Below are positions 59,435 through 64,000 of a DNA stretch of 64,000 nt, piece by piece (position 1 is the stretch's first letter; every line of letters starts with the position of its first letter). The DNA is taken from NCBI GenBank assembly GCA_963920575.1, contig OY986965.1, forward strand, positions 12,042,290 to 12,106,289, in the 5' to 3' direction. The stretch comes from Narthecium ossifragum. Taxonomy: Eukaryota > Streptophyta > Magnoliopsida > Dioscoreales > Nartheciaceae. The notes beneath the pieces are model-generated. The model worked only from the letters and a program-made list of their open reading frames with translations, searched no databases and had not been told where the DNA came from. The position numbers and the translations under genes are program-made.

Positions 59435-60588
59435 TGAGTTCAAACTCTGAAAGGAATCAAGCCGCTGTAACGGCCGTAAAAGCCAAACTAATGACTTATC
59501 AAGTGGAAGCGTTCGCTGCATAAGAAGAGAACGACCTAGATTGTCTAAAAGAGATCCCCCAAGAAGATGAGGAAGAAGTACCCTACGGCAAACGTGGAAA
59601 TATGCAGGCTCAAGACCCCTTAGAAGAAATCAACCTTGGTGATGGCGATGAGCATCGTCCAACATTCATCAGTAAGCTTATCGACCAAGATGTAAGGTAC
59701 GAACTCATTGCTATTTTACGTTCATATAAAGATTGATTTGCTTGGGATTATAAAGAAATGCCTGGTTTAGATAGAAATATTGTAGAGCATGAACTCCCTA
59801 CTCGACCAAATTTTAAACCATATAAGCAAGCGCCTAGACGCTTTGCTCCAAACATAATCCCTGAAGTAAAGAAAGAAATTGAACGATTGTTGAATGCTAA
59901 CTTTATTAGAACGGCCAGATATGTAGAATGGCTTTCTAATATAGTGCCAGTTAAGAAGAAAAATAGCAAACTTAGAGTTTGTATAGACTTTAGAAATTTG
60001 AACTTGGCTACACCCAAAGATGAGTATCCTATGCCATCGGTCGATAATTTAGTTGATTCCACCGCTGGGCACGAAATATACTCATTTATGGATGGGTATT
60101 CTGGATATAACCAAATTTATATCGCCGATAATGATGTTCATAAAACGGCATTTAGATGTCCAGGATCACTTGGAAGTTATGAATGGGTTGTTATGCCCTT
60201 TGGTCTAAAAAACGATGGTGCTACATATCAGCGAGCGATGAACCTGATTTTTCATGATATGATTGGCCATTTTATTGATGTCTATGTCGATGACATTGTA
60301 GTAAAATCACCAATTATGGCCGATCACTATTCGCAATTGATCAAAGCTTTTGAACGAATGAGAGAATATAATTTAAAATTGAATCCCTTGAAATGTGCTT
60401 TTGGTGTACAAGTAGGGAATTTCCTTGGTTTTCTCATCCATCAGCGAGGAATAGAACTTGACCAAAACAAAACAAAGTCTATAATTGAGGCCAGTCCTCC
60501 AAAGACTAAGAAAGAACTGCAAAAGTTTCTTAGTCAAGTAAATTTTTTAAGAAGGTTTATTGCTAACTGCGCAGGTAAAACTCAATAG
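59435..60588 (+). pseudogene. gypsy reverse transcriptase, with stops
   Basis: In a different frame from the protease. Stops at 59521 and 59733 (TGA where Cys is expected, before FAWDYKEMPGLDR) precede an open part from 59758: CIDFRNLNLATPKDEYPMP, FMDGYSGYNQI, MPFGLKNDGATYQ and the catalytic YVDDIVVKS (about 60283). It ends at a TAG at 60586, after which the same frame continues. The catalytic residues are present; the enzyme cannot be made as one protein. Confidence 0.88.
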
Positions 60589-61773
60589 TTTTCATCGCTC
60601 TTACGATTAAAGAATGAAGACGATTTCGTCTGGGAAGAGCGACATCAACAAGCCTTTGAACGCTTGAAGCAATGTTTATCAACGCCACTAGTTATGGCGC
60701 CGCCAAGGTTGGAGCAACCCATGAAGCTCTACATCGCTGCAGCAGACCGATCAATAGGCGGTCTCTTGGCGCAAGATGGAAAAGATGGAGCTGAGAGAGC
60801 AGTGTACTATCTAAGTAGACAGTTGTTACCTTATGAACAGAAGTACTCGGCCATAGAAAAGTTGTGCCTGGCCTTGTATTTTATGTGTAACAAGCTTAGA
60901 GCTTATTTAAAACCTGTAACTGTCTACTTGATATCTAAGTTCAATGTATTGAAATTCTTGTTTTCTCGGCCAATTTTGCACCAACGTATTGGTTATTGGG
61001 TTTTAACTTTGGCTGAATTTGATATTCAATTTGTGTCTCAAAAGGCTGTTAAGGGCCAGGCATTGGCCGATTTCTTGGCTGACTATTCTTGCGTAGATAT
61101 ACCAAATGAATTAGAGCGAGAAATCAACAACGTATCGCTCACCCCATGGGCGATGTATTTTGACGGTTCTAAAACTATCAATGGAGCTGGCCTTGGGATC
61201 ACAATCCTATCGCCCATTGGACGCAAATATAAATTTGCGTATACCCTATCGCAATTATGTACTAACAATCAGGCTGAGTATGAAGCTCTAATCATCGGCC
61301 TAGAAATCTTGTTAGACTTAAAAATGTCCAATGTCCAAATCAAAGGTGATTCACAATTAGTGATAAATCATTTACTTGGACATTATAAATGCCAGAGTGA
61401 TATACTAATTCCATTTCATCAAATCGCTCTAATGTTATTAAATCGCTTTAACGATTTTGAACTACTTTTCGTTCCAAGATTGCAAAACGATGAGGCCAAT
61501 ACCCTCGCCCAAATAGCGTCAGGTTATAAATTGTTAAAACACTTGGGGGGCATGAACGATTATAGTTCTGGTATGATACACTCTGCATTAGAGCGATATC
61601 ATCGACCAAACGAGGTAAGTCAAATCGATAGCCAACCAGATTGGTGGACCCCAATCGTCGATTTTTTGAAAGACCCATCGTTTAAGGTTGATAGAAAAAT
61701 CCGTCTTAAAGCGATACATTATATTCTACAAAACGACGTTTTATATAAACGTCGACCAGATGGGGTCTTATAG
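60589..61773 (+). pseudogene. gypsy RNase H and second (archaeal-type) RNase H
   Basis: RNase H region first: MKLYIAAADRSIGGLLAQ, YYLSRQLLPYEQKYSAIEKL, FDIQFVSQKAVKGQALADFL. A second RNase H fold follows: MYFDGSKTINGAGLGI (about 61150), NNQAEYEALIIGLEIL, IKGDSQLVINHL. Having both is the Tat-group signature. The part from 60664 is open to the TAG at 61771. RNase H removes the RNA strand during reverse transcription. Confidence 0.85.
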
Positions 61774-62427
61774 CGCTGTTTGCATCCTGATGAGGCTAAA
61801 TTGACAATGGCCGAGATACATAATGGTGTTTGTGGAGCACATCAGTCTGGCATCAAAATGTGCTGGCTAATAAAGCGCAGTGGCTTTTATTGGCCACGCA
61901 TGGGGGAGGAGTGTGCTATGTATGCCAAAGGATGTGAAGCATGCCAAAGACATGGTCCATTACAGCGAGCTCCAGCAAGTGAGTTATCGATCATCGTTAA
62001 ACCTAGGCCATTCAGATGTTGGGCGATAGACATTATAGGGAAGATATATCCTCCATCGTCCATGTTGCACAAGTTTGTAATTGTTGCAACAGATTATTTT
62101 ACTAAATGGGTAGAAGCAATCCCATTAAAAAATGTTTCTGATGATCAAGTGATAAACTTCATTTGGGAAAACATCATATGTAGATTTGGCATTCCACAAA
62201 CAATTGTGTCCGATCAAGGGACAATGTTTGTAAGTTCTAAGGTAAAGAATTTTTTGGCTGCGTATAAAATTAATATGGCCAATTCTACACCCTACTATGC
62301 CCAATCTAATGGACAATCTGAAGCGTCCAATAAAACCATCAAGTCAATCATAAGAAAAATGATGGACGATAACCCAAGGCAATGGCATGAAGGTTTACTA
62401 AGAGCGTTAAGGGCACATAGAACTACA
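61774..62427 (+). pseudogene. gypsy integrase, truncated by an LTR insertion
   Basis: Follows the TAG at 61771 in the same frame. Zinc-binding HHCC region: H-x6-H in IHNGVCGAHQ and C-x2-C in GCEACQRHG. The catalytic core has all three acidic residues: WAIDIIG (about 62025), TIVSDQGTMF (about 62210) and NGQSEASN (about 62310). It stops at RAHRTT where the next LTR begins, so the C-terminal domain is missing. Confidence 0.88.
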
Positions 62428-62840
62428 TGATGAGAATGCATAATGTTATATTTTTATCCCTTAATAGTTAGTCTCCTGTGCTTATTTAGTTCCTAAATAC
62501 ACTCATTATTCTTATATTTTGATTTAGGATGCAATTGAAGTCCTTAAGTCGAAAAGAAGCTAAAAAGAGTGCATGGATCAATTTTAAAAATTTATCTGTA
62601 CCTGCTCGTGAAGAACCAGAGAATGTACCATATATGGTTGGAAAGCTCTTGAAGTCTAGATTCTGGAGAATTTTACGGTTCATGATTCCGAGTTTCCTAG
62701 AGGAAGTTACGACAATTTCAGTACCGATGCGCAGTCTGAATGGCAGAAAGGAAAATAAGCTGGAAGTCCGAGCGAAGGTCCGATCAATCGGACCATGCAG
62801 AATCGTGACAGAACATGTGTTTTTCAACCACAATGCATCC

Positions 62841-63190
62841 GATCGATCCCTCCATCGCTCCAATGGGGTCCGATCGATCCGACACCAATGGTCCGATCGA
62901 TCGGACTCGGAAAATCAAAAACAGCAGATTTTTACTCAACCGATCGATCCAACACTCATAATTCGATCGATCGGACTTGAGAATTAAAGGGCGACAGAAC
63001 GTATGCTTTTTAGAGGAACACAGTTCGATCGATCGGACCATCGATCGAACTCGGGAAGAGCCAGAGACGAAGGATTTTTACGAAATCGATCGATCCGACT
63101 CCCTTAGTCCGATCGATCGGGCTCGGGCGTGAATAGAAGTTAAAGATTTTAATGAGACCGATCGATCCAGCATCCAAGGTCCGATCGATC
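62841..63190. repeat. paired GATCGATC palindrome array in the right-edge LTR
   Basis: GATCGATC pairs at 62872/62895, 62942/62965, 63088/63111 and 63160/63183, each 23 bp apart. Pair starts are 70, 146 (twice 73) and 72 bp apart, with a degenerate pair in the gap (site at 63027). A single further site is at 62841. Most sites extend to TCCGATCGATCGGA-like 14-bp palindromes. Confidence 0.85.
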
Positions 63191-63250
63191 GGACTTTCCC
63201 AGTGGATAAAATCAACGATTGTGATCTAATCCGAGGGTGGATACACTTGA

Positions 63251-63262
63251 GGCTATAAATAG
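63251..63262 (+). promoter_or_regulatory. TATA box of the right-edge LTR
   Basis: gctataaatagg, about 60 bp downstream of the last palindrome pair, so here the array lies upstream of the promoter. Confidence 0.6.
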
Positions 63263-64000
63263 GACTCTTTCTAGGGTTTGAGGGGGGATTCTTGGACACT
63301 TTTGGCTGCTCTTTCTCCTCCTTTATATTTTTTCTAGGTTTTATTTTCTTTATTAGAATCTTTTGAGGATTGTTCTCGATGGCCCTGCGTGGCTAAATCT
63401 TGATCCTTGGTCGAGGAGACTGAAACCTCGGAATCAATGAGACTGTGAGATCTAATTTATTTTTATTGTTCAGTTTATAGATGAGTATTGAATGTTCTTC
63501 TGTGTTTATCTTCATGATTGTCTTGTCTAATTGCTAGGAGCGCTACTAGTTTATTATTCATGGCGATCTACTGCTAGGTTGGATATCAAATCCGGAATTG
63601 TTTGATCCCTCTAATCTGCGAAGCAACTAGGATCTAATAATTTACTGCTGATCAGATCTTGTTAGATCTTAGGAAGAATATTCAACTAGATTAAATGCAA
63701 CCGCTTGTGCTTGTGTTGTTTAGCTTCATCGATTTCCCTATTCTTAATGCTGCTACTAGACTAAATCTACAGCGCTTGTCTTAGGTTGTCTAGTAGTTAG
63801 GGTTGATTAGATCGCTTGTTTCTAATTAATTATGATCGAGGAGAGATTCGAATTTAATTCGGACGGTGAATATTCATGGTATGAATTGATTGATACTTGC
63901 ATCTATGATCAGTTGTTGGATTCCGATGGTGGATGTTGACTCAGACCAAGGTTTGTTCTCTTGATTCAACTTGTTTCTTTTATTTAGATTATTTCTTTAT

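Larger units (their letters stand above)
53584..62427 (+). mobile_element. Tat-lineage Ty3/gypsy retrotransposon, 3' truncated
   Basis: 5' LTR, primer-binding site, gag, protease, reverse transcriptase, RNase H, a second (archaeal-type) RNase H and integrase follow in the gypsy order. The extra RNase H between the first RNase H and integrase marks the Tat group. The element is cut inside the integrase by another LTR element at 62428, so its 3' LTR is not in the window. Coding regions carry many stops and at least two frame changes; it cannot move on its own. Confidence 0.88.
62428..64000 (+). mobile_element. LTR of another retrotransposon (Athila-like, tentative), runs off the right edge
   Basis: Begins TGATGAGAATGCATAATG exactly where the gypsy integrase is cut (flank ctaca). 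Contains a TATA box (gctataaatagg, about 63252) and, upstream of it, a GATCGATC palindrome array. The text (gcaattgaagtccttaag, agctcttgaagt) resembles long LTRs of the Athila type, from memory and unchecked. No coding internal region is reached before the window ends. Confidence 0.6.

Overview
The window is plant nuclear DNA. It has intron-containing genes with GT-AG junctions, a genomic fragment of a plastid sulfolipid-synthesis gene, and all the usual plant transposon groups: Ty1/copia, Ty3/gypsy of the Tat type, an L1-like LINE, hAT, PIF/Harbinger, Mutator-like elements and MITEs. There are no operons, CRISPR arrays, rRNA genes or recognisable tRNA genes. A flowering plant with a large, repeat-rich genome fits; I cannot name the species. 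A run of exactly 200 N (13358-13557) is an assembly gap.

Only 1-12.3 kb looks like host-gene territory. Two related genes lie in tandem on the minus strand. Both encode proteins with OB folds like the N-terminal domain of replication protein A 70 kDa (RPA1). Copy 1 (1-3522) has three visible exons, a TATA box and a GA-rich leader, and runs off the left edge. Copy 2 (8902-12283) keeps exons 2-4 but has lost exon 1 and the exon 2 acceptor. Between them lie a solo gypsy LTR (3923-5003), a 5'-truncated LINE (5876-6975) and a Mutator-like element (7169-8549, 9-bp target duplication).

From 13.0 to 62.4 kb the window is transposons inside transposons, and several layers are proved by target-site duplications (TSDs). 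A hAT element (13595-19551, TSD cttccaat) holds a long solo LTR (A, 13853-16571), which itself holds a 422-bp solo LTR (16063-16484, TSD gaacc). Further right, solo LTR E begins at 22842 and is cut at 24202 by minus-strand solo LTR F, whose other end is at 51699; TSD ttatc flanks F 27.5 kb apart. Inside F lie a decayed copia element (25990-41770, itself holding solo LTRs B and C and a Pack-MULE carrying a piece of SQD1) and a PIF/Harbinger element (from about 42458, itself holding solo LTR D). A Tat-lineage gypsy element follows (53584-62427). It has one LTR, a primer-binding site and gag-protease-RT-RNase H-integrase, but is broken by stops and cut by another LTR element that runs off the right edge.

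The most unusual signal is inside the LTRs. A, B and D carry arrays of paired GATCGATC palindromes 21-22 bp apart, repeated at about 61 and 70-73 bp. C and E, of the same LTR group, carry instead 24-bp imperfect palindromes with ACGGTCGA-like arms, spaced 42, 52-54 or 63 bp. The apparently unrelated LTR at the right edge has GATCGATC pairs 23 bp apart at about 70-73 bp. Different retrotransposon LTRs thus seem to have acquired or conserved phased palindrome arrays.
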